Counted from the stretch's first letter, positions 47,688-56,988 are shown. The stretch: 64,000 nt of DNA from Mobilitalea sibirica (GCF_015999265.1 NZ_JAEAGR010000002.1:248001-312000), one strand, 5' to 3'. Notes: generated by a model from the sequence alone, not told the origin. Numbers and translations are program-made.

Positions 47688-48680
47688 ATGCGAATAAAAA
47701 GAATAAGTACATTTATTATGAATAAGAGTATCAGAATGGCTACACTCCTAATCGCAGTATGTTTTATATCCTTTGTATTGATTAGCGCTTCTCCAATCGA
47801 TCCGGTTCAATCGTATGTTGGTGCAGATATGACCAGAGTAGGAAGTGAACAACGGGAAAAGATTGCTGAGCACTGGGGTTTGGATAAATCACCTGCTGAA
47901 CAATTTATAAACTGGGGTTCGTCACTAATCAGAGGAGATTTAGGTACATCTATGATTTTTCGGCGTCCAGTCATCGAAGTGATAAAAACTCGATTTATAA
48001 GTTCTTTGGCACTTATGGGAACCGCCTGGCTGCTTTCGGGAGTTATAGGATTTCTATTAGGCAATGTTGCGGCGATGAAACAAGGAACTTGGATTGATAA
48101 GCTTATAAAAGGCTATTGTCTAACCTTAGCTTCTACACCTACCTTTTGGATAGGACTTTTTCTTCTAATCGTTTTTGCTGTATGGTTAGGATGGTTTCCA
48201 ATCGGACTAGGTGTTCCGGCCGGAGTCTTATCTCAAGATGTAACATTGATTGAACATATAAAACATCTGATTTTACCGGCAATTACATTAAGCTTAGTTG
48301 GTGTATCCAATGTTGCCTTACATACAAGACAAAAACTTTTGGAAGTGTTATCCAGTGATTATATATTATTTGCACGGGCAAGAGGAGAAAAAGGGTTTCA
48401 GTTATTTTGGAGACATGGTCTGCGAAATGTAGCCTTACCGGCAATTACTCTTCAATTCACATCTTTTAGTGAATTGTTTGGGGGAGCAGTACTTGCGGAA
48501 CAGGTATTTTCCTATCCTGGCTTGGGGCAGATAACAGTACAAGCAGGCCTAAGGGGAGATGTTCCGTTATTATTGGGTATCGTTATCTTCAGTGCTATCT
48601 TTGTTTTTATCGGAAACCTTATTGCTGATGCAATATATTATTTTGTGGATCCCCGTACCAGGGGAGGTAGAGCTATATGA
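47688..48680 (+). CDS. ABC transporter permease (NikB type)
   Basis: A 330-residue membrane permease of the dipeptide/nickel family. Six hydrophobic segments are visible, with a large extracytoplasmic loop after the first (S-P-I-D-P-V-Q-S-Y-V-G). The EAA loop that contacts the ATPases is around A-R-A-R-G-E-K-G-F-Q-L-F-W-R-H-G-L-R-N (about 225-243). Together with NikC it forms the translocation channel. It starts 23 nt behind the binding protein gene with AGGAGGGTGG as ribosome site. Confidence 0.9.
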   Translation: MRIKRISTFIMNKSIRMATLLIAVCFISFVLISASPIDPVQSYVGADMTRVGSEQREKIAEHWGLDKSPAEQFINWGSSLIRGDLGTSMIFRRPVIEVIKTRFISSLALMGTAWLLSGVIGFLLGNVAAMKQGTWIDKLIKGYCLTLASTPTFWIGLFLLIVFAVWLGWFPIGLGVPAGVLSQDVTLIEHIKHLILPAITLSLVGVSNVALHTRQKLLEVLSSDYILFARARGEKGFQLFWRHGLRNVALPAITLQFTSFSELFGGAVLAEQVFSYPGLGQITVQAGLRGDVPLLLGIVIFSAIFVFIGNLIADAIYYFVDPRTRGGRAI

Positions 48681-49561
48681 ACTTAGGCAGGAAGAATATA
48701 AGTATGATAAAAATTAATAATATAAAACTATCAATACAAAAAAAACTCAACCGCAGACAGCGAACCTTAGTTATAACAATAGTTGCTGCTATTGTTTTAA
48801 CAAGTATTCTAGTGGGTGGATTGCTGATTAGTGATCAAAGAATTGCCACTAATTTTGAACAGAAAAATTTGTCTCCATCGATAGAACATCCCTTTGGAAC
48901 TGACTGGCTTGGAAGAGATATGTTTGTACGTACAATCAAAGGATTAACATTAAGCATAGGAGTTGGAACTCTCTCAGCTGTTATTAGTGCAGGGATTGCC
49001 TTAACCCTAGGTTTATTATCTGCAACTATGGGAAAATGGATGGATCGTTTTATCACATGGCTTGTAGACTTATTCCTTAGTGTCCCTCATTTGATAACCC
49101 TAATTCTGATCTCCTTTGTTCTTGGAGGAGGTATGAAAGGAGTTATAGTAGGAGTATCTCTTACTCATTGGCCTAGTCTTACTCGGATCATACGTGCTGA
49201 GGTAATGCAAATTCGCTCAGCCGAATACGTACAGATATCCAGGAAATTAGGAAGAACTCGAAAGTGGGTTGCTATACATCATATATTACCCCATCTAATA
49301 CCACAGTTTTTTGTAGGACTTATGTTGCTATTTCCCCATGCTATTTTACATGAAGCAGCGATCACATTCTTAGGGTTTGGTTTGTCGCCTCATAAACCGG
49401 CGATTGGTATTATACTCTCAGAATCAATGAGATACTTATCTACCGGGATGTGGTGGCTAGCATTTTTTCCGGGAATATTCTTAATTATGATAATTAGAGG
49501 CTTTGACATTTTGGGGGAGAATTTACGACTGCTTGTTGACCCTCACAATGCCCATAATTAA
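48677..49561 (+). CDS. ABC transporter permease (NikC type)
   Basis: A 294-residue permease, the partner of the preceding gene. Features: H-P-F-G-T-D-W-L-G-R-D-M (about 71-82), characteristic of the OppC/NikC type, six hydrophobic segments, and the EAA-type loop E-V-M-Q-I-R-S-A-E-Y-V-Q-I-S-R-K-L-G (about 174-191). A 4-nt overlap with nikB couples them. The N-terminus has a basic stretch of about 30 residues before the first membrane segment, usual in this family. Confidence 0.9.
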   Translation: MNLGRKNISMIKINNIKLSIQKKLNRRQRTLVITIVAAIVLTSILVGGLLISDQRIATNFEQKNLSPSIEHPFGTDWLGRDMFVRTIKGLTLSIGVGTLSAVISAGIALTLGLLSATMGKWMDRFITWLVDLFLSVPHLITLILISFVLGGGMKGVIVGVSLTHWPSLTRIIRAEVMQIRSAEYVQISRKLGRTRKWVAIHHILPHLIPQFFVGLMLLFPHAILHEAAITFLGFGLSPHKPAIGIILSESMRYLSTGMWWLAFFPGIFLIMIIRGFDILGENLRLLVDPHNAHN

Positions 49562-49600
49562 GACTTTAGCTAACCATGATACATGGAAGGGGAATGAAAA

Positions 49601-50635
49601 GTGTTATCTATACAAAAATGTAATGAAAAAACAATAAGGATGAATAACCGAGCAGTTAATAATGATGCTAAATCCTCAAATACCGATAGGAAAACAGTTG
49701 ATAATTCTACAACTCCGTTACTCAATGTTCATGATTTATCCGTATCCTTTACACAGTATACAAGAGGTTTAAATCAAAAGGAGCTTAAAGTAATCACTAA
49801 TCTGAATGTTTCAATCAATCACGGAGAAATACTTGCGATAGTTGGTTCGAGTGGTTCAGGAAAAAGTTTACTTGCCCATGCAATTCTCGGAATATTACCC
49901 GCTAATGTGATCATCAGCGGAAATATGGACTATAAAGGAGTAAGTCTTATACCGAAAATTCAAGCCGAGTTAAGGGGAAAGGAGATAGCCTTAATTCCCC
50001 AATCAGTTAACTTTTTAGATCCTTTGATGAAGGTTGGAAAACAGGTACGTTCATCAGTTAATAATGGAAATGCAACTAAAATACAAAGAAATATATTTCA
50101 AAGATATAACTTAGAAGATAAAGTAGATCATATGTATCCGTTCCAATTATCGGGAGGAATGACTCGAAGGATACTAGTTTCTACTGCAATTGCAAATGAG
50201 GCACAATTAATTATCGCGGATGAGCCCACTCCCGGTTTAGATACAGGGATTGTCAATGAAACAATAAGAACGTTTCGTGAATTGGCAGACAAAGGATGCG
50301 GGATTATGCTGATTACTCATGATATAGAAACCGCATTAAAGATTGCTGATAGGATAGCAGTATTTTATGCGGGAACAACAGTGGAGATCGCACCGGTTGA
50401 AGACTTTTCAGGAAATGGAAATAATCTGCGACATCCCTATAGCAAAGCACTTTGGAAGGCATTACCGCATAATGATTTTAGACCAATTATGGGACATCAA
50501 CCTCCTCCAAATCGATTACCGAAAGGGTGCTTATTTGCTCCTAGATGCGATAAAGCGACTGTAGAGTGTCACGATATACTTCCTAAGGCGAGTAGCTTAA
50601 GGGGAGGGATGGTGAGGTGTATTCATGCATCTTGA
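49601..50635 (+). CDS. ABC transporter ATP-binding protein (NikD type)
   Basis: A 344-residue ATPase. Walker A is G-S-S-G-S-G-K-S (about 86-93), the signature F-Q-L-S-G-G-M-T-R-R (about 186-195), and Walker B L-I-I-A-D-E-P-T-P-G (about 206-215). The C-terminal oligopeptide/nickel-type domain has the cysteine pattern R-L-P-K-G-C...P-R-C...E-C...C (about 305-342), which in some family members binds an iron-sulphur cluster. The N-terminus carries about 40 extra polar residues. The GTG start follows AAGGGGAATG. It overlaps the next ATPase gene by 11 nt. Confidence 0.9.
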   Translation: MLSIQKCNEKTIRMNNRAVNNDAKSSNTDRKTVDNSTTPLLNVHDLSVSFTQYTRGLNQKELKVITNLNVSINHGEILAIVGSSGSGKSLLAHAILGILPANVIISGNMDYKGVSLIPKIQAELRGKEIALIPQSVNFLDPLMKVGKQVRSSVNNGNATKIQRNIFQRYNLEDKVDHMYPFQLSGGMTRRILVSTAIANEAQLIIADEPTPGLDTGIVNETIRTFRELADKGCGIMLITHDIETALKIADRIAVFYAGTTVEIAPVEDFSGNGNNLRHPYSKALWKALPHNDFRPIMGHQPPPNRLPKGCLFAPRCDKATVECHDILPKASSLRGGMVRCIHAS

Positions 50636-51224
50636 AGGACGTAATATAGGGTTTCGCTATAACAAAAGCGATTGGATATTAAGAAATTTTAATATCTCAT
50701 TAAAGGAAGGTGAAGTCATTGGACTTATCGGACCAAGTGGTTGTGGTAAAACAACTCTTGGGCGTATCTTGGCTGGCTATGAAATTCCTCAGGAAGGAAA
50801 AGTTACACTTGATAATATACCCCTTCCAACAACAGGAATTCATCCGGTACAGCTTATCAATCAACATCCAGAAAAAGCAGTGAATCCCAGATGGAAAATG
50901 AAAAAAGTATTAGATGAGGTTAAGGAACTGGATGAGGATATACTTATTGCTTTAGGAATTGAAAAGGAATGGCTTAACCGATGGCCAAATGAGCTCTCAG
51001 GGGGAGAACTACAACGGTTCTGTGTTGCTAGAGCTCTTAGTGTACATACGAAGTTTATAATAGCAGATGAGATGACTACAATGTTGGATGCGATTACCCA
51101 AGCACAAATCTGGAATTCAGTACAAGAAATTGCAAAGAAGCGTAATATGGGGATTTTAGTGATAAGTCATGAACATAATCTTTTAAAGCGCCTTTGCTGT
51201 AGAGTAATTGATTTATCGATATAG
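50625..51224 (+). CDS. ABC transporter ATP-binding protein (NikE type)
   Basis: A 199-residue ATPase, shorter than the usual 260-320 residues since it lacks the C-terminal domain. Walker A is G-P-S-G-C-G-K-T-T (about 36-44), the signature L-S-G-G-E-L-Q-R-F-C (about 125-134), and Walker B F-I-I-A-D-E-M-T-T-M (about 145-154), with M replacing the normal P. The final histidine switch is V-I-S-H-E-H. The second ATPase of the nickel importer; it ends the operon, and a gap of 160 nt with a new promoter follows. Confidence 0.88.
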   Translation: MHLEGRNIGFRYNKSDWILRNFNISLKEGEVIGLIGPSGCGKTTLGRILAGYEIPQEGKVTLDNIPLPTTGIHPVQLINQHPEKAVNPRWKMKKVLDEVKELDEDILIALGIEKEWLNRWPNELSGGELQRFCVARALSVHTKFIIADEMTTMLDAITQAQIWNSVQEIAKKRNMGILVISHEHNLLKRLCCRVIDLSI

Positions 51225-51341
51225 AGAACAACATATTAGGTCTTAATTTTGCCGGTTATAGTCATAGTTATAAATGGCTTGTTTCATGTAAATACAAAAT
51301 AATAAAATCTTATAAATATGTAGAATGTTTTAGGGTGATTT

Positions 51342-51350
51342 TGTTATAAT
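51342..51350 (+). promoter_or_regulatory. Extended -10 promoter before DUF3842-larC-larE-larB
   Basis: TGTTATAAT, a TG-N extended -10 hexamer 33 nt before the ATG at 51384. There is no good -35 at 17 nt. It would separate the lar biosynthesis genes from the transporter operon. Confidence 0.5.
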
Positions 51351-51383
51351 GTAAGAAATCTTTTGAAGAAGCGAGGGATAATT

Positions 51384-51788
51384 ATGCGAATAGCAGTTAT
51401 AGATGGACAAGGCGGCGGAATGGGAAAATTAATTGTAGAAAAACTTAGAGATGAATTCAATGATACGATTGAAATTATTGCACTTGGAACCAATGCTCTA
51501 GCAACAACTTTAATGTTAAAGGCCGGAGCGGATGAAGGAGCATCGGGAGAGAATGCGATTATCTTTAACTCATCGAAAGTAGATGCTATTATGGGTCCTA
51601 TTGGAATTGTTGCAGCAAATTCAATGTTGGGAGAGCTTACACCGTTAATGGCGAAGGCCATTGCTGAAAGTCCGGCTAAAAAAGTATTAATACCATTGAA
51701 TCGATGCAATATACAGGTTGCAGGTGTAAGAAGTGAGCCGCTACCAAGTCAGGTTGATAATGCAATAGAGTTGTTGAAGGAACGATAG
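51384..51788 (+). CDS. DUF3842 protein
   Basis: A 134-residue protein of the DUF3842 family. It begins with a nucleotide-binding-like loop M-R-I-A-V-I-D-G-Q-G-G-G-M-G-K (1-15), as in Rossmann-type P-loop or dinucleotide sites, and has I-I-A-L-G-T-N-A-L-A-T-T-L-M-L-K-A-G-A and P-L-N-R-C-N-I-Q-V-A-G-V downstream. It has no known function; it is encoded between the nickel importer and LarC, so a link with metal or cofactor metabolism is possible. The ATG follows AGCGAGGGAT. Confidence 0.85.
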   Translation: MRIAVIDGQGGGMGKLIVEKLRDEFNDTIEIIALGTNALATTLMLKAGADEGASGENAIIFNSSKVDAIMGPIGIVAANSMLGELTPLMAKAIAESPAKKVLIPLNRCNIQVAGVRSEPLPSQVDNAIELLKER

Positions 51789-51881
51789 TTATTTATTATG
51801 TGGTTCAAAGATAAGATTGACGAACTGGTACACGTAAAATTCAAAATTATATTTAAAAGAAGTTAAAGAAAGGAAATTATT

Positions 51882-53378
51882 ATGAAGGCACTTTATTATG
51901 ATTGCTTTGCCGGCATTAGCGGGGATATGAATTTAGGAGCATTGTTGGATCTGGGTGTAGATAGAGAATATCTGATACAGGAATTAAATAAGCTTTTGAT
52001 TGTAGATGAGTTTTCTTTGACAATAAAAACAGATAAGAAGATGGGCATCACCGGTACTAAAGTGGATGTCCTCTTAAAAGAGCATTTTTATGAGCATATT
52101 GAGGGACATACCCATGAGCATTCTCATGAACACACCCATGGACATAATCATGAGCATAGCCATGAGCATATTCAAGGACATACCCATGAACATTCTCATG
52201 AACACACCCATGGACATAATCACGAGCATAGCAATGAACATTCTCATGAGCATACTCAAAATTATTCCCATGAACATGCTCATAAACATATCTATGATCA
52301 TAGCCAAGAAGATACTCATTCGAGAAACTCTGAACAGGAACATGCCCATGTTGGGAATGCCCATACCCATAAGCATTCTCATGAACATAGAAATTTAAGA
52401 ATGATAAATGAGTTGATCGATAAAAGTCAATTAAACAGTAATGTAAAAAAAATAAGTAAGGATATCTTCCTATGTATAGCTAAAGCAGAAGCGAAAGTAC
52501 ATGGTATGCCGGTAGAAGAGGTTCATTTTCATGAGGTAGGAGCGGTTGATTCTATTGTAGATATAGTTGGAGCTGCGATCTGTTTGGATTTTTTAAATGT
52601 GGATAGAATATTATCCTCAACAGTTGAATTAGGCAGCGGATTTGTTCGTTGTGCCCATGGTATGATTCCGGTTCCTGCTCCTGCAACAGTTGAAATATTA
52701 CATGAGGTACCCACCCATATAGGTAGAGTAACTTCGGAAGCAACAACTCCAACCGGAGCAGCCATCTTAAAAACCATGGTAGATGCTTTTGTGGATAATA
52801 TTGAATTTAAAATAGTAAAAACCGGTTATGGTCTGGGAACAAAAGACTTTAGTATTCCAAATGTATTAAGAGTATTTCTCCTTGAAATCGACGAAGAGGA
52901 GAAAGATTATATCAATGAAGATAATTTTATCCTGGAAACGAATATTGATGACATGAATCCCGAAATTATTAGTTACATTGAAGATAAGTTATTTCAACAA
53001 GGAGCGTTGGATGTCTATAAGACCCCTATTACCATGAAAAAAGGGCGCATGGCAACTAAAATCAGTGTATTGACGGACAGTTCAAATGTAGCGAAAGTGG
53101 AAAGAATTCTATTACATGAAACCTCAACCTTTGGGATTAGAAAATATCGTGTACAGAAAAAAATGTTTCAACGAAGCATTCAAAATATCAATACCAAATA
53201 TGGGGATATACCTGTAAAATTGGCCTTATATAAGGGAGAAACTATTAAATATAAGATTGAGTATGAGGCAGCTAAGAAATTGTCGATAGAACATAATGTT
53301 CCGATACAGGAGGTTTATTGTGAGGCACAAAAGATCTGCAATAGGGAGGGAATTATAAATCTTGATTCAAACCAATAA
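51882..53378 (+). CDS. larC: LarC, nickel insertion protein of pincer cofactor
   Basis: A 498-residue cyclometallase that inserts nickel into the pincer nucleotide using CTP. Family features are Y-D-C-F-A-G-I-S-G-D-M-N-L-G-A (6-20), E-E-V-H-F-H-E-V-G-A-V-D-S-I-V-D (about 209-224), and T-E-A/S-E-A-T-T-P-T-G-A-A-I (about 285-296), and a C-terminal T-N-I-D-D-M-N-P-E domain (about 348). Here LarC1 and LarC2 are one open frame, whereas Lactobacillus plantarum makes the full protein by frameshifting. Residues 68-170 form a His/Glu-rich insert with more than 35 histidines, a likely nickel store. Overlaps the next gene by 17 nt. Confidence 0.95.
   Translation: MKALYYDCFAGISGDMNLGALLDLGVDREYLIQELNKLLIVDEFSLTIKTDKKMGITGTKVDVLLKEHFYEHIEGHTHEHSHEHTHGHNHEHSHEHIQGHTHEHSHEHTHGHNHEHSNEHSHEHTQNYSHEHAHKHIYDHSQEDTHSRNSEQEHAHVGNAHTHKHSHEHRNLRMINELIDKSQLNSNVKKISKDIFLCIAKAEAKVHGMPVEEVHFHEVGAVDSIVDIVGAAICLDFLNVDRILSSTVELGSGFVRCAHGMIPVPAPATVEILHEVPTHIGRVTSEATTPTGAAILKTMVDAFVDNIEFKIVKTGYGLGTKDFSIPNVLRVFLLEIDEEEKDYINEDNFILETNIDDMNPEIISYIEDKLFQQGALDVYKTPITMKKGRMATKISVLTDSSNVAKVERILLHETSTFGIRKYRVQKKMFQRSIQNINTKYGDIPVKLALYKGETIKYKIEYEAAKKLSIEHNVPIQEVYCEAQKICNREGIINLDSNQ
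52092..52235 (+). repeat. 72-bp tandem repeat in the His-rich insert of larC
   Basis: Two adjacent 24-codon units, 52092-52163 and 52164-52235, encode nearly the same E-H-I-x-G-H-T-H-E-H-S-H pattern and differ at few bases. Further shorter H-E-H-S-H units follow. It points to growth of the metal-binding region by duplication. Confidence 0.8.
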
Positions 53379-54198
53379 GAATACAGATAATAAGTATGAG
53401 GAATTAACGAAATATCTAAAGGAATTAGGGAATGCGGTCATAGCTTTCTCAGGTGGAGTAGACAGTACCTTCCTTTTAAAGGTATTAAAAGATTGTCTTG
53501 GAGATCGCGTGTTGGCTATTACGGTAATATCACCCTATATACCCAAATGGGAATTAGAGGAAGCAGTTAATTATGCAAAAGAGCTTGGAGTCAGACATGA
53601 ATTCGTAGAAGTGGGTATTCCAAAAGATATTCTAACGAATCCCATTGATAGGTGTTATTTGTGCAAAAGCTTTATCTTTAATAAGATTATTCAAAAGGCT
53701 TCGATGGAAGGCTTCGATTATGTATTGGATGGAACTAACTTTGATGATTTGGATGATTATCGTCCCGGTTTAAAGGCTTTAAAAGAGCTCGAGATAAAAA
53801 GTCCGCTACTGGAATGTGGTCTCGGTAAGAAAGAGATAAGAGAACTCTCTAATAGAATGCAGTTAAGTACATGGAACAAACCTCCTTATGCATGTTTGTT
53901 GACTCGAATACCTCATGACACTGTAATCGAGGAGAAGGTGCTTGAAAAAATAGAAAAAGCCGAGAGAATACTAATGAAACGGGGAATACCTGAGATAAGA
54001 GTACGAGCCCATGGTAATTTAGCACGGATTGAAGTTGCTCCGGAAAAAAGATTGAAGTTTTTTGACATGGATTTTATGGATGAAATATCCAGAGAATTAA
54101 AAAAGATAGGATTTCAATACGTTACTTTAGACTTAGAAGGTTATCGGACAGGAAGTTTAACAGGAAAAACATATCTGGAGGAAGATAGCAATGAATAA
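53362..54198 (+). CDS. larE: LarE-type sulfur transferase (second copy)
   Basis: A 278-residue LarE paralogue in the lar biosynthesis operon. PP-loop F-S-G-G-V-D-S-T-F (about 29-37), C-Y-L-C-K (about 98-102), and Cys-178 in Y-A-C-L-L-T-R-I-P, the equivalent of the sacrificial cysteine. It is well diverged from the copy at 43471 (for example C-L-L-T-R against C-L-S-S-R). The TTG start lies within the end of larC, with GGGAGGG upstream; larB follows with an 8-nt overlap. Its location suggests it is the main LarE for the LarB/LarC pathway. Confidence 0.9.
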   Translation: MIQTNKNTDNKYEELTKYLKELGNAVIAFSGGVDSTFLLKVLKDCLGDRVLAITVISPYIPKWELEEAVNYAKELGVRHEFVEVGIPKDILTNPIDRCYLCKSFIFNKIIQKASMEGFDYVLDGTNFDDLDDYRPGLKALKELEIKSPLLECGLGKKEIRELSNRMQLSTWNKPPYACLLTRIPHDTVIEEKVLEKIEKAERILMKRGIPEIRVRAHGNLARIEVAPEKRLKFFDMDFMDEISRELKKIGFQYVTLDLEGYRTGSLTGKTYLEEDSNE

Positions 54199-54952
54199 AC
54201 AAGAATTAACAAATATACTGGAAGAGGTAAAAAAAGGAACCGTTAGCATTGATTATGCATTAAAGACGTTAGAAGAGCTTCCGTTTAAAGATTTAGGTTT
54301 TGCTGTTATCGATAATCATCGTGAGATGAGAGTTGGATATCCGGAAGTTATCTATTGTGAAGGTAAAACGTTAGAACAGGTAACAGAGATAATTAGATAC
54401 ATGCTTTCCAAGAATAATAATATCTTGGCTACTAGGGCGACCCGTCAAATGTACGAGGCTGTTAAGGAATTGCAACCTAACATGCAATATAATGAATTAG
54501 CCAGAACCATAACCTATAGAATAAAAGATATAGAACAAACCGATGATTACATAGCAATAGTATCTGCCGGAACCTCTGATTTATCTGTTGTGGAGGAGGC
54601 AAAAGAAACTGCTGAAATATTGGGCAATAAAGTTAAGGTTATCACAGATGTTGGGGTCGCAGGAATTCATAGATTATTTAATCGATTAGATGATATTCGA
54701 GGTGCTAATGTCGTGATTGTTGTAGCCGGTATGGAAGGTGCTCTTTCAAGTGTGGTAGGAGGATTAGTCTCTGCACCTGTAATTGCAGTTCCAACCAGTG
54801 TTGGGTATGGTGCTAACTTTAATGGATTGTCAGCATTGCTGACGATGTTAAACAGCTGTGCCAGTGGTGTATCCGTTGTCAACATTGATAATGGCTTTGG
54901 AGCTGCCTATAATGCCAGCATTATAAATCATATGATAATAGGCAAGAAATAA
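54191..54952 (+). CDS. larB: LarB, pincer cofactor carboxylase
   Basis: A 253-residue enzyme of the AIR carboxylase (PurE-like) family that carboxylates and hydrolyses nicotinic acid adenine dinucleotide, the first step to the nickel-pincer nucleotide. Family features: E-V-I-Y-C-E-G-K-T, then A-I-V-S-A-G-T-S-D-L (about 118-127), G-V-A-G-I-H-R-L (about 157-164), and V-V-V-A-G-M-E-G-A-L (about 176-185) followed by S-A-P-V-I-A-V-P-T-S-V-G-Y-G. It ends the operon DUF3842-larC-larE-larB. No larA gene follows. Confidence 0.93.
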   Translation: MNKQELTNILEEVKKGTVSIDYALKTLEELPFKDLGFAVIDNHREMRVGYPEVIYCEGKTLEQVTEIIRYMLSKNNNILATRATRQMYEAVKELQPNMQYNELARTITYRIKDIEQTDDYIAIVSAGTSDLSVVEEAKETAEILGNKVKVITDVGVAGIHRLFNRLDDIRGANVVIVVAGMEGALSSVVGGLVSAPVIAVPTSVGYGANFNGLSALLTMLNSCASGVSVVNIDNGFGAAYNASIINHMIIGKK

Positions 54953-55052
54953 TAAGTACGCAAGGTATAATATCGAGATATCAATAAGAATGTTATTGAT
55001 ACCAAAGACTCATATAAATGACAGTCTTTTTATTGAATTTAGGGAGTACACA

Positions 55053-56177
55053 TTGAAAAAAAAGAGGATAAAGGGAATTATATTTATAGTGATTTTTCTA
55101 GTATTAACAGCCTGTGTTAAAAAAGATATAGTGCATCAAGAATTATTTGAGACAGATGCAACGGATGATCTGATAAACGAGTTAGATGATGTAAAACATT
55201 CAAATAACTCTTATGAAAAGCAAGAGCATGATACTAATTCAGAAACAGTATTTGCGAAAAACAAAACAGCTAACTCTGAGATAATCGAGCAAATAATACA
55301 GGAATTAATAAAAAATGGAAGTAGGAAATGGAATACAGAGAGTGAGCGCCTTGCAGCAGACTATATAATGAAACTAATGGAGGGTTATGGTTATCATTGT
55401 ATCATTCAAGAATTTCCGGCATATGAATATGATTTAAAAGCATCTGTTAAGAATGATTATTTTGACTTGAATCCTTACAATAGTGAAGTTGTTGGCACAG
55501 GACATAACGTCATAGCAGAGAAAGATGTTGGTACACACAAGGATAAAGTACTTGTAATCAGTGCTCATTATGATACGGTAGCGAATGAACTGGGTATTAT
55601 AGATAATACATCGGGAGTGGTAACTTTGTTGGAGGTTGCCCGCTTAACTGCTAATCTTGATCTTCCATACACCTTAAGATTTATATTTTTCAGTTCGGAA
55701 GAAAGATATTTAATGGGATCAAGATATTATGTTTCATCCTTGAATTCAGAGGAGTTAAGTAAGATAGTAGGCTGTATTAATATTGATATGGTAGGATATA
55801 GAGATGGAGAAGAGATTGTAGTTGCAACACCATATTTTGCAGAGGATATCAATATAAATCCATCATCAAAGAAAGGAGTAAATAATTCCCTGACAAAAGA
55901 ATGGCATAAAATTTTTCCTGAGCTTAATACCTTTGTAAAGGTGGAGGGCTCAAGCGACCATTATCCATTTGATAAAGTGAAAATACCTAATATGATGATT
56001 ACACAAGAACATTTTGATCTGGAAACAAGCAGAAAGCAGGATTCTGATATAGAAAATCTATCTATTGATGAATTAGAAAATACCATACATCTTGTAATGG
56101 AATATTTGAAGAGAATTGATATAACAAACGTAAAATATGAAAATATACCGTATCATCCAAAGGATTCCGGTAATTAG
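55053..56177 (+). CDS. Secreted M28 family metallopeptidase lipoprotein
   Basis: A 374-residue zinc exopeptidase. A signal peptide (K-K-K-R-I-K-G-I-I-F-I-V-I-F-L-V) ends at the lipobox L-T-A-C (about residue 20), so it is anchored outside. A charged linker (25-75) precedes the catalytic domain with zinc ligands S-A-H-Y-D-T (about 169-174), D-N-T-S-G, S-S-E-E-R (catalytic and ligand glutamates), N-I-D-M-V-G and S-D-H-Y-P-F. The TTG at 55053 has AGGGAG 6 nt upstream and starts right at the signal peptide; earlier starts lack it. Confidence 0.88.
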   Translation: MKKKRIKGIIFIVIFLVLTACVKKDIVHQELFETDATDDLINELDDVKHSNNSYEKQEHDTNSETVFAKNKTANSEIIEQIIQELIKNGSRKWNTESERLAADYIMKLMEGYGYHCIIQEFPAYEYDLKASVKNDYFDLNPYNSEVVGTGHNVIAEKDVGTHKDKVLVISAHYDTVANELGIIDNTSGVVTLLEVARLTANLDLPYTLRFIFFSSEERYLMGSRYYVSSLNSEELSKIVGCINIDMVGYRDGEEIVVATPYFAEDININPSSKKGVNNSLTKEWHKIFPELNTFVKVEGSSDHYPFDKVKIPNMMITQEHFDLETSRKQDSDIENLSIDELENTIHLVMEYLKRIDITNVKYENIPYHPKDSGN

Positions 56178-56266
56178 AAGAATTAAAAAATTTACTACAC
56201 TTATTAAGTATTCATCAAAGTAATGAAACAGATGGAGATAAAAAGCATCTAATAGTCAAAATATAA

Positions 56267-56318
56267 GGCTGTTGCCATAGAAAACTCTTAAAGGTCCCTA
56301 TGGCAACAGCCCTGTTTA
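56267..56318. terminator. Terminator between M28 and LPXTG genes
   Basis: GGCTGTTGCCATAG (56267-56280) and CTATGGCAACAGCC (56298-56311) form a 14-bp perfect stem followed by TGTTT. It serves the convergent pair. Confidence 0.85.
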
Positions 56319-56346
56319 CTGCGATAAATACTTATTAATTTATGTA

Positions 56347-56988
56347 TTATTCTTTAACAAGTTTTTTCTTAGATACAACGATACCTACAGCTGCAAGTCC
56401 CATGAGTGCCATATATAAAACAGCATTAGAGGTTTCGCCTGTTTTAGGTAATTCAGTTGCTTCAGCTTCAACTACATCTGCTTCAACAGCATCAGCTTCT
56501 TCAGCTTCATCGTCAGCAACTACTTCTTCACCTTCTTTACTAGTAACTGTAAGCTCAGAAATTGTTAAATTATTAATTTTTGCATCCCAAGATGGTGCTT
56601 TAAAGAAGATTTCGGTTGCTTCTGCTGTAGCAGTAAGATCGAAGGTCTTATCAAAGTCGCCTGATGTAAAATCATTTTGTGACATTTGATAAATGTTTGA
56701 GTTTGTAACTTCATTTACATCGATAAGCCATACTCTGAAGTCTCCATCACTGGAACCCTTCATAGTAACAGTAACGGTTTCGCCGGCTTTTACTGCTTCC
56801 GGAAGATAGAAAGAGATGTTAGAAGTTGCTGTTGTAATGGAACCATCATCGTTTGCTACTACTGTAGAGTCCCCGGCACCACGACCAAGGTTATCTGTAG
56901 CAAGTGAGATTTCAGCTGCGGATGCAGCTAAACTACTGCCAAATACAACGATAGAAAGAGCTAAAGCCAACGATAATACTTTCTTCAT
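56347..56988 (-). CDS. LPXTG-anchored surface protein
   Basis: A 213-residue secreted protein. M-K-K-V-L-S-L-A-L-A-L (1-11) begins a signal peptide cleaved after A-S-A-A (about 25). The mature part is a single beta-sandwich-like domain (about 30-150), similar in outline to carbohydrate-binding modules. It is followed by an acidic, alanine-rich linker and the sorting signal L-P-K-T-G (about 181-185), a hydrophobic helix and K-K-K-L-V-K-E. Sortase would attach it to the wall. The ATG at 56988 follows GGAGGTATTATTT. The ligand is unknown. Confidence 0.85.
   Translation of the reverse strand: MKKVLSLALALSIVVFGSSLAASAAEISLATDNLGRGAGDSTVVANDDGSITTATSNISFYLPEAVKAGETVTVTMKGSSDGDFRVWLIDVNEVTNSNIYQMSQNDFTSGDFDKTFDLTATAEATEIFFKAPSWDAKINNLTISELTVTSKEGEEVVADDEAEEADAVEADVVEAEATELPKTGETSNAVLYMALMGLAAVGIVVSKKKLVKE

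Noticed and set aside
52074-52398. Overlapping frames in the His-rich part of larC, both strands
   Set aside because: They result from the repetitive CAT/CAC codons of the insert; no start sites are present.
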